64,000 nucleotides of DNA. It comes from Streptomyces sp. RPA4-2 (GTDB lineage: Bacteria; Actinomycetota; Actinomycetes; Streptomycetales; Streptomycetaceae). The notes below the pieces were generated by a model. That model made no database searches and was not told where the DNA came from. It saw nothing but the letters and a program-made list of their open reading frames with translations. The stretch covers positions 7,688,001 through 7,752,000 of the forward strand of contig NZ_CP050975.2 in the NCBI RefSeq assembly GCF_012273515.2, in the 5' to 3' direction. Below are positions 43,841 to 53,595 of this stretch, one piece after another (within the stretch, counting starts at the first letter, position 1; the number at the start of each line of letters is the position of its first letter). The position numbers and the translations under genes are program-made.

Positions 43841-45393
43841 GTACACCACTGGTGGAGGCGCGCGGGGTGGCCAAACGGTACGGCCCCACCGTCGCCCTCC
43901 AAGACGGCCGGCTCACCGTCCTGCCGGGCGAGTCCCACGCCCTCGTGGGACGCAACGGCGCGGGCAAGTCCACCCTCGTCACGATCCTCACCGGTCTGCA
44001 GGCCCCCGACGAGGGCACGGTCCGCTTCGACGGCGAACCCGCGCCCCCGCTCACCGACCGCGACGCCTGGCGCCGCAAGGTGGCCTGCGTCTACCAGAAG
44101 CCCACCGTCGTACCGGAGTTGACGGTCGCCGAGAACCTCTTCATCAACCGGCAGCCGACGGGACGCGGCGGACTGATCAGCTGGCGCAGACTGCGGTCCG
44201 AGGCGGCCGACGTCCTGGCGACCTGGGACGTGCGGGTCGACCCGGAGGCCCGCACCGCCGACCTCAAGGTCGAGGACCGCCAAATGGTGGAGATCGCGCG
44301 GGCGTTGAGCTTCGGCGCCCGGTTCATCGTCCTCGACGAACCCACGGCCCAGCTCGACAACCGGGAGATCGAGCGCCTCTTCACCCGGATGCGCGCGCTC
44401 CAGGAGTCCGGCGTCACCTTCCTGTTCATCTCGCACCACCTCCAGGAGGTGTACGAGGTGTGCCAGACGGTCACCGTGCTGCGCGACGCCCGCTGGATCA
44501 CCACCGCGCCGGTCGCCGAGCTTCCGCGCCCGGCGTTGGTGGAGGCCATGGCGGGCGAGGCGATCGCCGAACGGGCGGCCGTCCGGGACACCGCGCCGAA
44601 GGACGCGCCCGTCGTGCTGCGGACCGAGGGCCTCACCTCGGACGCGTACGAAGCCATCGACCTCACCGTCCGCCGCGGTGAGGTCGTCGGGCTCGCCGGC
44701 TCCAGCGCGAGCGGCAAGATCGAGCTGGCCGAGTCGCTCGCCGGCCTGTACCGGCCGACGGGCGGTACGGCCCGACTCGACGGCGAGCGGCTCCCGTTCG
44801 GCGATGTGCAGGCCGCGCTCAGGGCCGGCGTCGGCTGCGTGCCGCGCGACCGGCACGAGCAGGGGCTCGTCTCCGGCATGAGCATCGGCGACAACGCCAC
44901 CATGAGCGTCCTGAACCGGCTCGGCCGCTACGGCTTCATCGCCACCGACCGCAGACGCGAGTTCGCCGACGAGCTGATCGACCGCCTCGACATCCACGCC
45001 GAAGGGCCCGACCAGCCCGTCTCCGACCTCTCCGGCGGCAACGCGCAGAAGGTGGTGATGGCCCGCGCCCTCGCCTCCGACCCCCGTCTGCTCATCCTCA
45101 TCAACCCGACCGCGGGCGTCGACGTGAAGTCCAAGGAGTCGCTGCTGTCCCGCGTGGACAGCGCCCGTGACGACGGAACCGCCGTACTCGTCGTCTCCGA
45201 CGAACTCGACGACCTGCGCCGCTGCGACCGCGTCCTCGTCCTCTTCCACGGCCGTGTCGTCGCCGAGCACCCGGCGGGCTGGCACGACCACGAGCTGATC
45301 GCCTCCATCGAAGGAGTGGACCATGGCTACGGCATCTCCCCAGGGGGTCAACCCCGGACCCCTGGCCGAGGAGAGCGAGGCCCCGGTGGCTGA
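43837..45393 (+). CDS. Ribose-type ABC importer: double ATP-binding subunit
   Basis: A 518-residue fused ATPase as in RbsA/XylG. The first half has an intact Walker A 'ALVGRNGAGKSTLVTILTGL' and Walker B 'FIVLDEPTA', but an atypical signature ('LKVEDRQMVEIA'). The second half has a degenerate Walker A ('AGSSASGKIELAES') and a good signature 'SDLSGGNAQKVVMARAL'. Such asymmetry is normal for this class. Its ATG overlaps the upstream TGA by 4 bp. The last ~24 codons overlap the start of the permease gene at 45323. Confidence 0.93.
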   Translation: MSTPLVEARGVAKRYGPTVALQDGRLTVLPGESHALVGRNGAGKSTLVTILTGLQAPDEGTVRFDGEPAPPLTDRDAWRRKVACVYQKPTVVPELTVAENLFINRQPTGRGGLISWRRLRSEAADVLATWDVRVDPEARTADLKVEDRQMVEIARALSFGARFIVLDEPTAQLDNREIERLFTRMRALQESGVTFLFISHHLQEVYEVCQTVTVLRDARWITTAPVAELPRPALVEAMAGEAIAERAAVRDTAPKDAPVVLRTEGLTSDAYEAIDLTVRRGEVVGLAGSSASGKIELAESLAGLYRPTGGTARLDGERLPFGDVQAALRAGVGCVPRDRHEQGLVSGMSIGDNATMSVLNRLGRYGFIATDRRREFADELIDRLDIHAEGPDQPVSDLSGGNAQKVVMARALASDPRLLILINPTAGVDVKSKESLLSRVDSARDDGTAVLVVSDELDDLRRCDRVLVLFHGRVVAEHPAGWHDHELIASIEGVDHGYGISPGGQPRTPGRGERGPGG

Positions 45394-46411
45394 GACCAAG
45401 GCCCCGCCGCTCGCCGCCGCACGAGTACGCGACGGGCGTGCCACCAAGACGGTACTGCTCCGCCGGGCACGCGAACTCGCCCTCGTACCAGCCCTGTTGC
45501 TGCTCATGGTGCTCGGTGCGATCGTGAACGACTCCTTCCTCACCGAGCGGAACCTCATCTCCATCCTCGGTGCCTCCGCGGCGCTCGCGATGGTGGTGCT
45601 CGCCGAGTCGCTCGTCCTGATCACCGGCAAGATCGACCTGTCGCTCGAGTCGGTCGTCGGTATCGCGCCCGCCGTCGGCGCCCTGCTGGTCCTGCCCGCC
45701 GCCCAGTCCGGCTGGGGCACGGAATGGTCGGCCGGGCTCGCCCTCCTGGCGATCCTCGTCGTGGGCGGCGTCATCGGCGCCTTCAACGGCGTCCTCGTGG
45801 TGAAGTTCAAGCTCAACGCGTTCATCGTCACCCTCGCGATGCTGATCGTCCTGCGCGGACTGCTGGTCGGCGCGACCAAGGGCAAGACGCTGTTCGGCAT
45901 GCCCGACGCGTTCTTCTCCCTGGCCACCTCCACCTTCCTGCGCGTTCCGCTCTCGGTGTGGCTGGCGGCGGTCGCCTTCGGCATCGCCGGGCTGATCCTC
46001 AAGTACCACCGGATCGGCCGCGCCCTGTACGCGATCGGCGGCAACACGGACGCCGCCCGCGCGGCCGGCATCCGCGTCGACCGGGTCCTGCTCGGTGTGT
46101 CGGTCGTCGCGGGCGTCCTCGCCTCGGTCGGCGGCATCATGCAGACCGGCTACGTCGGCGCGATCAGCGCCAACCAGGGCAACAACATGATCTTCACGGT
46201 GATGGCGGCCGCGGTCATCGGTGGCATCAGCCTCGACGGCGGCAGGGGCACCATGTTCGGCGCCCTCACCGGCGTCCTGCTGCTGGGCGTCGTGCAGAAC
46301 CTGCTCACCCTGGCGCAGGTGCCGTCCTTCTGGATCCAGGCGATCTACGGCGGAATCATCCTGGTCGCCCTGATGATCGCCCGCGTGACCACCGGACGCG
46401 CCCAGGACTGA
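45323..46411 (+). CDS. Ribose-type ABC importer: permease
   Basis: A 362-residue RbsC-like permease with about ten helices ('[20 protein letters not shown]', '[20 protein letters not shown]', '[20 protein letters not shown]'). The first ~50 residues are a soluble Ala/Pro-rich stretch. ATG at 45323 has a perfect AAGGAG site located inside the upstream ATPase gene, giving a 71-bp overlap. It completes the importer and is followed 61 bp later by the enzyme genes. Confidence 0.93.
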   Translation: MATASPQGVNPGPLAEESEAPVAETKAPPLAAARVRDGRATKTVLLRRARELALVPALLLLMVLGAIVNDSFLTERNLISILGASAALAMVVLAESLVLITGKIDLSLESVVGIAPAVGALLVLPAAQSGWGTEWSAGLALLAILVVGGVIGAFNGVLVVKFKLNAFIVTLAMLIVLRGLLVGATKGKTLFGMPDAFFSLATSTFLRVPLSVWLAAVAFGIAGLILKYHRIGRALYAIGGNTDAARAAGIRVDRVLLGVSVVAGVLASVGGIMQTGYVGAISANQGNNMIFTVMAAAVIGGISLDGGRGTMFGALTGVLLLGVVQNLLTLAQVPSFWIQAIYGGIILVALMIARVTTGRAQD

Positions 46412-46472
46412 CCGCCCCCTCGCTCTCGTACGGACCCCTCCGTACCCCCTGTTCCGGACCGAAAGGCCTCCC

Positions 46473-47828
46473 GTGTCCCCAACTGCCGCTCGCATCACCG
46501 CGGTCGACACCTACGACGTCCGTTTCCCCACCTCCCGCGAGCTCGACGGCTCGGACGCGATGAACCCGGACCCCGACTACTCGGCGGCCTACGTCGTGCT
46601 GCGCGGCGACACGGCCGACTGTCCCGAGGGGCACGGATTCACCTTCACCATCGGACGGGGCAACGACGTCCAGGTCGCGGCGATCGAGGCGCTGCGGGGG
46701 CACGTGGTGGGACGGTCCGTCGAGGAACTGTGCGCCGACCCGGGCTCCCTCGCCCGGGACCTGATCGGTGACAGCCAACTGCGCTGGCTGGGGCCCGAGA
46801 AGGGCGTGATGCACATGGCGATCGGAGCCGTCGTCAACGCCGTGTGGGACCTGGCCGCCAAGCGTGCGGGCAAGCCGCTGTGGCAACTGCTCGCCGACGC
46901 CGAACCGGAGTGGCTCGTGAGCCAGGTCGACTTCCGCTACCTCACGGACGCCCTCACCCCGGACGAGGCGCTGGAGCTGCTGCGGCGCGGCAGACAGGGA
47001 GCCGCCGAGCGCGCCGACACCCTTCGGGAGAACGGGTTCCCCGCCTACACCACGTCGCCGGGCTGGCTCGGCTACAGCGACGAGAAGCTCACCCGGCTGG
47101 CCGCCGAGGCGGTCGCCGACGGCTTCACGCAGATCAAGCTGAAGGTCGGCGCCGACCTGACGGACGACGTACGGCGCTGCCGGGTCGCCCGCTCCGTCGT
47201 CGGCCCCGGCATCCGCATCGCGATCGACGCCAACCAGCGCTGGAACGTGGACGAGGCCATCGACTGGACCAGGGCCCTCGCCGAGTTCGAACCGTACTGG
47301 ATCGAGGAACCCACCAGCCCCGACGACGTCCTCGGACACGCCGCCGTGCGCAAGGCGGTCGCCCCCGTCAAGGTCGCCACCGGCGAGCACGTCCACAACC
47401 GCATCGTCTTCAAACAGCTCCTCCAGGCCGGCGCCATCGACATCCTGCAGATCGACGCGGCCCGGGTCGCCGGCGTCAACGAGAACCTCGCCATCCTGCT
47501 GCTCGCGGCCAAGTTCGGGGTGCCCGTCTGTCCGCACGCGGGCGGCGTCGGCCTGTGCGAACTCGTCCAGCACCTGTCGATGTTCGACTTCGTGGCGCTC
47601 TCCGGCACCACCGACGACCGGGTCATCGAATACGTCGACCATCTGCACGACCACTTCCTCGACCCGGTGGTGATCCGGCAGGGTCACTACACGGCACCCA
47701 CCGCGCCGGGCTTCTCCGCCACCATGCGTCCGGAGTCCATCGCGGAGTTCACCTACCCCGGCGGCACCTTCTGGGCCGCCGACCTCGCCCGGCAGGAACC
47801 CGACCGTCAGAAGGGGGAAGCGGCATGA
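46473..47828 (+). CDS. L-fuconate dehydratase (enolase superfamily)
   Basis: A 451-residue enzyme that removes water from L-fuconate to give 2-keto-3-deoxy-L-fuconate. Superfamily residues are all visible: the Lys pair in '[12 protein letters not shown]', metal ligands Asp in 'IAIDANQRW' and Glu in '[11 protein letters not shown]' and 'ATGEHVHNR', and the catalytic His in '[15 protein letters not shown]'. The last motif and the overall length mark the fuconate dehydratase/ENOSF1 branch rather than mandelate racemase. GTG at 46473 follows AAAGG. It is first of five enzyme genes joined by 4-bp overlaps. Confidence 0.93.
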   Translation: MSPTAARITAVDTYDVRFPTSRELDGSDAMNPDPDYSAAYVVLRGDTADCPEGHGFTFTIGRGNDVQVAAIEALRGHVVGRSVEELCADPGSLARDLIGDSQLRWLGPEKGVMHMAIGAVVNAVWDLAAKRAGKPLWQLLADAEPEWLVSQVDFRYLTDALTPDEALELLRRGRQGAAERADTLRENGFPAYTTSPGWLGYSDEKLTRLAAEAVADGFTQIKLKVGADLTDDVRRCRVARSVVGPGIRIAIDANQRWNVDEAIDWTRALAEFEPYWIEEPTSPDDVLGHAAVRKAVAPVKVATGEHVHNRIVFKQLLQAGAIDILQIDAARVAGVNENLAILLLAAKFGVPVCPHAGGVGLCELVQHLSMFDFVALSGTTDDRVIEYVDHLHDHFLDPVVIRQGHYTAPTAPGFSATMRPESIAEFTYPGGTFWAADLARQEPDRQKGEAA

Positions 47829-48583
47829 CCGCGGACTTCGAAGGCCTCAAGGCGCTGGTGACCGGAGGAGCCTCCGGCATCGGCCGCGCCACCGCCGAGC
47901 TGCTCGCGGCCCGCGGCGCCCAGGTCGCCGTCCTCGACCTCGACCTCTCGCGGGTCGAGAAGCCGCTGCTCGGCTACCGCGCCGACGTCGGCGACGACGC
48001 CTCCGTCCGCACGGCGGTGGCCGCGGCGGCGCAGGATCTCGGGGGACTCGACGTCCTGGTCAACAACGCGGGGATCGGCGCCCAGGGCACCGTCGAGGAC
48101 AACGACGACACCGAGTGGCACCGGGTCCTGGACGTCAACGTCCTCGGCATGGTGCGGACGACCCGCGCTGCTCTGCCGCATCTGCGGGAATCCGCGCACG
48201 CGGCGATCGTGAACACCTGCTCCATCGCCGCCACCGCAGGACTGCCGCAGCGCGCCGCGTACTCCGCGTCGAAGGGGGCCGTCCTCTCCCTCACCCTCGC
48301 CATGGCCGCCGACCACCTCCGCGAGGGCATCCGTGTCAACTGCGTGAATCCCGGCACGGCCGACACCCCCTGGGTCGGCCGGCTCCTCGACGCCGCCTCC
48401 GACCCGGCCGCCGAGCGCGCCGCCCTGGAGGCCCGCCAGCCCTCCGGGCGGCTCGTCTCGGCCGCCGAAGTCGCGGGCGCCGTCGCCTACTTGGCGAGCC
48501 CGCTGTCCGGCGCCACCACCGGTACCGCGCTCGCCGTGGACGGCGGTATGCAGGGACTGCGGCTGCGGCCGGTGGGCCGGTGA
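47825..48583 (+). CDS. SDR dehydrogenase, probable 2-keto-3-deoxy-L-fuconate dehydrogenase
   Basis: A 252-residue classical SDR: '[20 protein letters not shown]' (cofactor), '[11 protein letters not shown]' with Asp after strand 2 (NAD preference), '[20 protein letters not shown]' leading to 'YSASK', and '[15 protein letters not shown]'. Homologues in fucose operons oxidise 2-keto-3-deoxy-L-fuconate to the 2,4-diketo acid. The assignment rests on position between the dehydratase and the fucose dehydrogenase. Its ATG overlaps the preceding stop (ATGA). Confidence 0.85.
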   Translation: MTADFEGLKALVTGGASGIGRATAELLAARGAQVAVLDLDLSRVEKPLLGYRADVGDDASVRTAVAAAAQDLGGLDVLVNNAGIGAQGTVEDNDDTEWHRVLDVNVLGMVRTTRAALPHLRESAHAAIVNTCSIAATAGLPQRAAYSASKGAVLSLTLAMAADHLREGIRVNCVNPGTADTPWVGRLLDAASDPAAERAALEARQPSGRLVSAAEVAGAVAYLASPLSGATTGTALAVDGGMQGLRLRPVGR

Positions 48584-49566
48584 GAACCCTCGGGAGGAGC
48601 GGCGTCGAGGTCAGCGCCCTGTCCTTCGGCGCCGCGGGCATCGGCAACCTGTTCACCGCGGTGAGTGACGAGGCGGCGTACGAGGCCGTGGACGCGGCCT
48701 GGGACGGCGGCATCCGCTCCTTCGACACCGCACCGCACTACGGCCTCGGCCTCTCCGAACGGCGACTCGGAGCGGCCCTGCGCGCGCGGCCCCGCGACGC
48801 GTACACCCTCTCCACCAAGGTGGGCCGCCTCCTGGAGCCCGCCGACACGGGTGGCGACGACCTGGCGAACGGATTCGCCGTGCCGGCCACGCACCGCCGG
48901 GTCTGGGACTTCAGCGCCGACGGGGTACGACGTGCCCTGGAGGCCGGCCTCGAGCGGCTCGGCCTCGACCGCGTCGACGTCGTCTACCTCCACGACCCGG
49001 ACGACCACGCCGAACAGGCCTTCCAGGAGGGCTACCCGGCGCTGGAGAAGCTCCGCTCGGAAGGCGTGGTGGGCGCGATCGGCGCGGGCATGAACCAGGC
49101 CGGGATGCTCACCCGCTTCGTCCGCGACACGGACGTGGACGTCGTGCTCTGCGCCGGACGCTACACCCTGCTCGACCACCGCGCGCTGGCCGAGCTGCTG
49201 CCCGCCGCCCTGGAACGCGGCACCTCGGTCGTCGTCGGGGGCGCCTTCAACTCCGGCCTGCTGGCGGACCCGCGGCCGGGAGCGACCTACGACTACGCGA
49301 CCGCGCCCCGGGAGACGCTGGAGCGGGCCCTGCGGCTCCAGGAGATCGCGGGGCGGCACGGCACCACCCTGCGCGCCGCCGCGCTCGCCTTCCCCGCCGC
49401 CCACCCGGCCGTCGTGAGCGTGCTCGTCGGCGCCCGCTCGGCACACGAAGTCCGCGACTGCGCCCAGCAGTTCGCCACTCCTGTGCCCGCCGCGTTCTGG
49501 CGGGAGCTGCGGGAAGCGGGACTGCTGCCCGAGGAAGCCCCCGTGCCCGTACAGGACTTGTCATGA
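48580..49566 (+). CDS. Aldo/keto reductase, probable L-fucose (D-threo-aldose) 1-dehydrogenase
   Basis: A 328-residue AKR barrel. 'RSFDTAPHYGLGLSERRLGA' carries the catalytic Asp/Tyr segment, 'TLSTKVGRLLEP' the lysine, and 'VDVVYLHDPDDHAEQAFQEG' the histidine-bearing strand. This is the pattern of D-threo-aldose 1-dehydrogenases that oxidise L-fucose to L-fuconolactone. The GTG start overlaps the previous TGA (GTGA). It is the first oxidative step of the pathway encoded here. Confidence 0.88.
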   Translation: MRTLGRSGVEVSALSFGAAGIGNLFTAVSDEAAYEAVDAAWDGGIRSFDTAPHYGLGLSERRLGAALRARPRDAYTLSTKVGRLLEPADTGGDDLANGFAVPATHRRVWDFSADGVRRALEAGLERLGLDRVDVVYLHDPDDHAEQAFQEGYPALEKLRSEGVVGAIGAGMNQAGMLTRFVRDTDVDVVLCAGRYTLLDHRALAELLPAALERGTSVVVGGAFNSGLLADPRPGATYDYATAPRETLERALRLQEIAGRHGTTLRAAALAFPAAHPAVVSVLVGARSAHEVRDCAQQFATPVPAAFWRELREAGLLPEEAPVPVQDLS

Positions 49567-49877
49567 GAATCGCCCTGCACACCAAGGTGCGCGCCGACCG
49601 CGTCGACGCGTACGAGGCCGCCCACCGGAAGGTTCCCGCGGAACTCACCGCGGCGATCCGGGCCGCCGGAGCCACCTCCTGGACGATCTGGCGCAGCGGC
49701 ACCGACCTGTTCCACGTCCTGGAGTGCGAGGACTACGGCCGGATGCTCGCCGAACTGGAGAGACTGCCGGTCAACATCGCCTGGCAGGCGCGGATGGCCG
49801 AACTCCTCGACGTCGTGCACGACTACTCCGACGAGGGCGCGGCGGCGGGGCTGCCCGTCGTGTGGGAGCTCCCGTGA
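49563..49877 (+). CDS. L-rhamnose/L-fucose mutarotase-type protein
   Basis: A 104-residue dimeric alpha/beta-barrel (ferredoxin-like) protein of the RhaM family. 'MRIALHTKVRADRVDAYEAA' and 'SWTIWRSGTDLFHVLECEDY', with His-Val-Leu-Glu, are characteristic. It would speed interconversion of alpha and beta anomers so that the dehydrogenase can use both forms. Its ATG overlaps the AKR stop, so both are probably made together. Confidence 0.88.
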   Translation: MRIALHTKVRADRVDAYEAAHRKVPAELTAAIRAAGATSWTIWRSGTDLFHVLECEDYGRMLAELERLPVNIAWQARMAELLDVVHDYSDEGAAAGLPVVWELP

Positions 49878-50713
49878 GGGTGGACGCGCACCACCACGTG
49901 TGGGACCTCTCCGTCCGGGACCAGGACTGGATCACCGGGCCCGGACTCCGCCCACTGCGCCGGAACTTCACCGTTGACGACCTCAGGCCCGAGGCGGCCG
50001 CCGCCGGCATCGGACGGACCGTCCTGGTCCAGACCGTCACCGTGGCCGAGGAGACCCCGGAGTTCCTCGGCCTCGCCCGGCACAGCGACCTGATCGCCGG
50101 AGTGGTGGGCTGGACCGACCTGACCCGGCCGGACGTCGCCGACGAACTGGCCCGGCTGCGGGAGCTGCCGGGCGGCCGGTACCTCAAGGGCATCCGTCAC
50201 CAGGTGCAGGGCGAGCCGGAACCCGAGTGGCTGCTTCGGCCGGACGTGCGGCGCGGGCTGGCGGCCGTCGCGGCGGCCGGCCTGGTCTACGACCTGGTCG
50301 TGCTGCCCCACCAACTGCCCGGCTGTGTCCGCGCGGCCATGGATCACCCCGAACTCACCTTCGTCCTCGACCACTTGGGGAAGCCGCCGGTCGCGGCCGG
50401 CTCCCTGGACCCGTGGGCGGGGCATGTCCGGGCGCTGGCGGCGCTCCCCAACACGGTGGGCAAGCTCTCCGGCCTGGTCACCGAGGCCGACCTCGCGAAG
50501 TGGACGGTCGACGACCTGCGCCCGTACGCCGAGACCGCCTTGGCGGCCTTCGGCCCCGGCCGCCTGATGTTCGGCTCCGACTGGCCGGTGTGCACGCTGG
50601 CCGCGTCGTACGCCCAAGTGGTCGCGGCCACCGAGGAGTTGACCGATGTGCTCGATGAGGGCGAGCGTGCCGACGTGTTCGGCGGTACCGCCCTGCGCGT
50701 CTACCGGCTCTGA
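49874..50713 (+). CDS. Amidohydrolase-2 family lactonase, probable L-fucono-lactone hydrolase
   Basis: A 279-residue metal-dependent hydrolase. 'MRVDAHHHVWDLSVRDQDWI' contains the first metal HxH, 'YLKGIRHQVQGEPEPEWL' and 'LTFVLDHLGKP' follow, and 'LMFGSDWPVCTLA' holds the catalytic Asp. It hydrolyses the lactone produced by the fucose dehydrogenase to L-fuconate, the substrate of the dehydratase. The GTG overlaps the preceding stop (GTGA). The 3' end overlaps the convergent LMF gene by 13 bp. Confidence 0.9.
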   Translation: MRVDAHHHVWDLSVRDQDWITGPGLRPLRRNFTVDDLRPEAAAAGIGRTVLVQTVTVAEETPEFLGLARHSDLIAGVVGWTDLTRPDVADELARLRELPGGRYLKGIRHQVQGEPEPEWLLRPDVRRGLAAVAAAGLVYDLVVLPHQLPGCVRAAMDHPELTFVLDHLGKPPVAAGSLDPWAGHVRALAALPNTVGKLSGLVTEADLAKWTVDDLRPYAETALAAFGPGRLMFGSDWPVCTLAASYAQVVAATEELTDVLDEGERADVFGGTALRVYRL

Positions 50714-52122
50714 TCACTCCACTCCAGCCGCGTCGGCGGCAGGAACTCCCGCACATGGGTCCGGTGCCAGCACGCGCCCGTCTCGCGGAGCTCGCGCCAG
50801 GTCGTGTAGCGGTAGCGGTACAGGCGGGCCCGGACGTACCGGGGCGGCGCGTCCGCCGGGAACGGGGAACGGCGCAGCAGCCGCAGCGTGTCGCGGTCGT
50901 TCTCCAGCAGCCGTTCGACCAGACCGGTGAACCAGGAACCGGCGTAGGCGGGGGAGAGCGCCGCGAACCACATCATCCAGTCGAGCCGCAGGTGGTACGG
51001 CGCGAACTGGCGCGGCCAGCGGCGCGGATCACCGGGCTTGCCCCTGAACTCGTACTCCCGCCAGTCCGAGTCCTCGCGCGGCATCGCGTCCGAGGTGCCC
51101 TCGACGACCACCTCGTGGCGCACCCGGCTCACGCTGCCGAACGCGCCGTAGGTGTTGACCAGGCGCAGCGGGTCGAAGGAGCGGTTCATGACCTGTTGCC
51201 GGGAGACCATGTTGCGGGCCGGACGGTAGCCGAGGACCACCAGGCAGGCGGCGACGGCGAGGACCACGATCTCGTACCAGAGGGGCGGCCCGGGCACCCG
51301 CGGGGGAGTGGCCGGGAACTCGACGGCGGCCAGGGCCAGCACGATCGTGGTCCAGTTCAGCCAGGAGAAGTTGCCCGACAGCACCAGCCAGAGCTGCGTC
51401 AGCACCATCAGCGAGGCGGCGGCCGTGGCGACCGGCTGGGGGGCGAACAGCAGGACGGGGACGACGAGCTGGGTGACGTGGTTCGCGGCCACCTCCACCC
51501 GGTGCAGGGGCTTGGGGAGATGGTGGAAGAACCAGCTCAACGGGCCGGGCATCGGCTGGGTCTCGTGGTGGTAGTCCAGGCACGTCAGCTTCCGCCAGCA
51601 GGCGTCGCCGCGCAGCTTGATCAGACCGGCGCCGAACTCCACCCGGAAGAGCACCCAGCGCAGCAGGAAGAGGACCACGACCGGCGGAGCGACCTCGTCG
51701 TTGCCGAGGAAGACGGCGAGGAAGCCCACCTCCAGGAGCAGCGACTCCCAGCCGAACGCGTACCAGGTCTGGCCGACGTTGACGATCGACAGATACAGCA
51801 CCCAGGGGACGAGCCACAGCACCATGCCGCCCCAGAGCGGGAGGTACCCGTCGAGTCCCGCCACCAAGGCCGCGGACACCGCGCAGCCCGTCCAGGACCA
51901 GACCGCGAAGAAGCGGTCCGAATAGTGCAGGTGGAACACGCTCGGGGCGTGCCGGAACGGCACCCGCGCCACGAAACGGGGCACGGGCAGCATCCCGCGC
52001 TCCCCGATGAGCGCCCGGAACTGCAGCGCCGCGCCGAGGAACGCGACGAGATAGACCACGGCCAGCGCCCGCTGGAAGACCAGCCGGCTCAGCCAGTACT
52101 CGGGGGCGGTGAACCATTCCAC
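50701..52122 (-). CDS. Lipase maturation factor family membrane protein
   Basis: A 473-residue polytopic protein with about ten hydrophobic segments. 'MEWFTAPEYWLSRLVFQRAL', 'VEFGAGLIKLRGDACWRKLT', 'LDYHHETQPMPGPLSWFFHH' and 'LVNTYGAFGSVSRVRHEVVV' are the conserved blocks of the LMF1/LMF2 family. In animals this protein is needed for lipase folding in the ER; the bacterial role is unknown. The start is GTG at 52122. It is convergent with, and slightly overlaps, the fuconolactonase gene, but there is no functional link to it that I can see. Confidence 0.88.
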   Translation of the reverse strand: MEWFTAPEYWLSRLVFQRALAVVYLVAFLGAALQFRALIGERGMLPVPRFVARVPFRHAPSVFHLHYSDRFFAVWSWTGCAVSAALVAGLDGYLPLWGGMVLWLVPWVLYLSIVNVGQTWYAFGWESLLLEVGFLAVFLGNDEVAPPVVVLFLLRWVLFRVEFGAGLIKLRGDACWRKLTCLDYHHETQPMPGPLSWFFHHLPKPLHRVEVAANHVTQLVVPVLLFAPQPVATAAASLMVLTQLWLVLSGNFSWLNWTTIVLALAAVEFPATPPRVPGPPLWYEIVVLAVAACLVVLGYRPARNMVSRQQVMNRSFDPLRLVNTYGAFGSVSRVRHEVVVEGTSDAMPREDSDWREYEFRGKPGDPRRWPRQFAPYHLRLDWMMWFAALSPAYAGSWFTGLVERLLENDRDTLRLLRRSPFPADAPPRYVRARLYRYRYTTWRELRETGACWHRTHVREFLPPTRLEWSDQSR

Positions 52123-52239
52123 GGCAAGTCGCTCCTCTCCCTTCCATTGTGACGCTGGGTGATCGTCTCCGCTTGCGTGAGCCAACCGCGCGCCGCAGAC
52201 AATGGTCATCGACCTGTCCGGGATGAACGGGAGAACGCG

Positions 52240-53487
52240 GTGCGCATATCCACCCCAACCTTCGTCACGGCCTGCGCACTCACGGCGGCCCTCCTCCTCG
52301 CCGGGTGCGGCGGCAACGGCGGCGGGACCGACGAGAACACGGCGTCCGACGCCTCCGACGGCGAGATCCTCCTCCAGCCGGTCGCCGTCCAGGGGCCCGA
52401 CCCCTTCACCGGCTCGACGGTCACCACATCCGTCACCCCGCCACCCGTCACCCGAACACCGCAGTCGGGGGCGGAGGACTTCCCGACGACCGGTGACACC
52501 ACGACCGCGGCGCGCCCGGCCCGTTTCCCGGGGGGTACACCGGGCCTGTACGGCGGGACCCGGGCGGCCGGCAGCTGCGACGTCGACCGGCAGGCCGGAC
52601 TGCTCACCGCCGACCCCCGCAGGGCACAGGCCTTCGCGCGGGCCGCGGGCATCGCACAGGCCGCCGTCCCGGACTTTCTGCGCGGGCTGACGTCCGTCGT
52701 CCTGCGCGCCGACACCCGGGTCACCGACCACGGCTACCGGGACGGCCGGGTGACCGGCTTCCAGTCCGTGCTGCAGGCGGGCACCCCCGTCCTCGTCGAC
52801 GACCGGGGCGTGCCCCGGCTCCGCTGCGCCTGCGGCAACCCGCTGAATCCGCCGGTCGCCCCGCGCGGGACCGCGGCCACCCGGGGGCAGCCCTGGTCCG
52901 CCTACCGGCCGGGCGAGGTCATCGAGGTGACGCCCGCGCCCGCGGCGCTCGGCAGCGTCACCCTCATCGACCTCGACGACAACACCTGGATCGAGCGCCG
53001 GACCGGCGACGACGGGCACCGCGACGTCGCCGTCCGGCCGCCCGAGGCCGGAGCACCCGACATCGGGCCGTCCGGTGTTCCCCCCGGCCCGGACACGAGC
53101 CCGCGGGCCTCGCCGTCCGGCTCCGGCCCCGGCGACTCGCCGAGCGGAGCGGGCCGCTCGCCCGAGGACTCCGACTGCGCGACGCCGACCGTGACCGTCC
53201 CGCCCGGTCCGACCGGGAGCGTCCCGGACGAGGTGCCGCCCGCGCAGACTCCGGTGCTGGCGCCCCCGGACTGCCCCACGGCCACCGTCACCTCCTCGCC
53301 CCCGACCGTGGGCGAGCCCACGGCCGTGCCGTCGGACGAGGGCACGGTTCCCGGACCGGACGAGGGGACCGGACCCGACACCCTTCCGGAGCTCCCCGGG
53401 CTGCCCGACGGCGGTGGTGCGGTGCCCGACGAGTCACCCGGCGGGGGCACCGTGTTCGACGCCCCGACCGACGTCTTCGACAGCTGA
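52240..53487 (+). CDS. Secreted lipoprotein of unknown function (DUF6777-like)
   Basis: A 415-residue protein with signal and lipobox 'LLLAGC' (Cys23). 'EILLQPVAVQGPDPFTGSTV' opens the conserved part, which continues to about residue 260 ('VTLIDLDDNTWIERRTGDD') with four cysteines that could form disulfides. From ~265 the tail is Pro/Ser/Gly/Asp-rich and low in complexity. I believe this matches the DUF6777 group of actinobacterial lipoproteins, from memory only. GTG at 52240 follows GGGAG. It is divergent from the LMF gene and followed by the phosphatase gene, with no clear shared role. Confidence 0.75.
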   Translation: MRISTPTFVTACALTAALLLAGCGGNGGGTDENTASDASDGEILLQPVAVQGPDPFTGSTVTTSVTPPPVTRTPQSGAEDFPTTGDTTTAARPARFPGGTPGLYGGTRAAGSCDVDRQAGLLTADPRRAQAFARAAGIAQAAVPDFLRGLTSVVLRADTRVTDHGYRDGRVTGFQSVLQAGTPVLVDDRGVPRLRCACGNPLNPPVAPRGTAATRGQPWSAYRPGEVIEVTPAPAALGSVTLIDLDDNTWIERRTGDDGHRDVAVRPPEAGAPDIGPSGVPPGPDTSPRASPSGSGPGDSPSGAGRSPEDSDCATPTVTVPPGPTGSVPDEVPPAQTPVLAPPDCPTATVTSSPPTVGEPTAVPSDEGTVPGPDEGTGPDTLPELPGLPDGGGAVPDESPGGGTVFDAPTDVFDS

Positions 53488-53595
53488 GCGGGCGGGAAGC
53501 CGCCAGTACGGCGGCCCCGGCCCGCGCCTTCGGAGGGCCCGGAATCGGGCTCCCCAGAAGTCGAATAATCCGGCGAATCCTGGCAAGGTGGGCCC

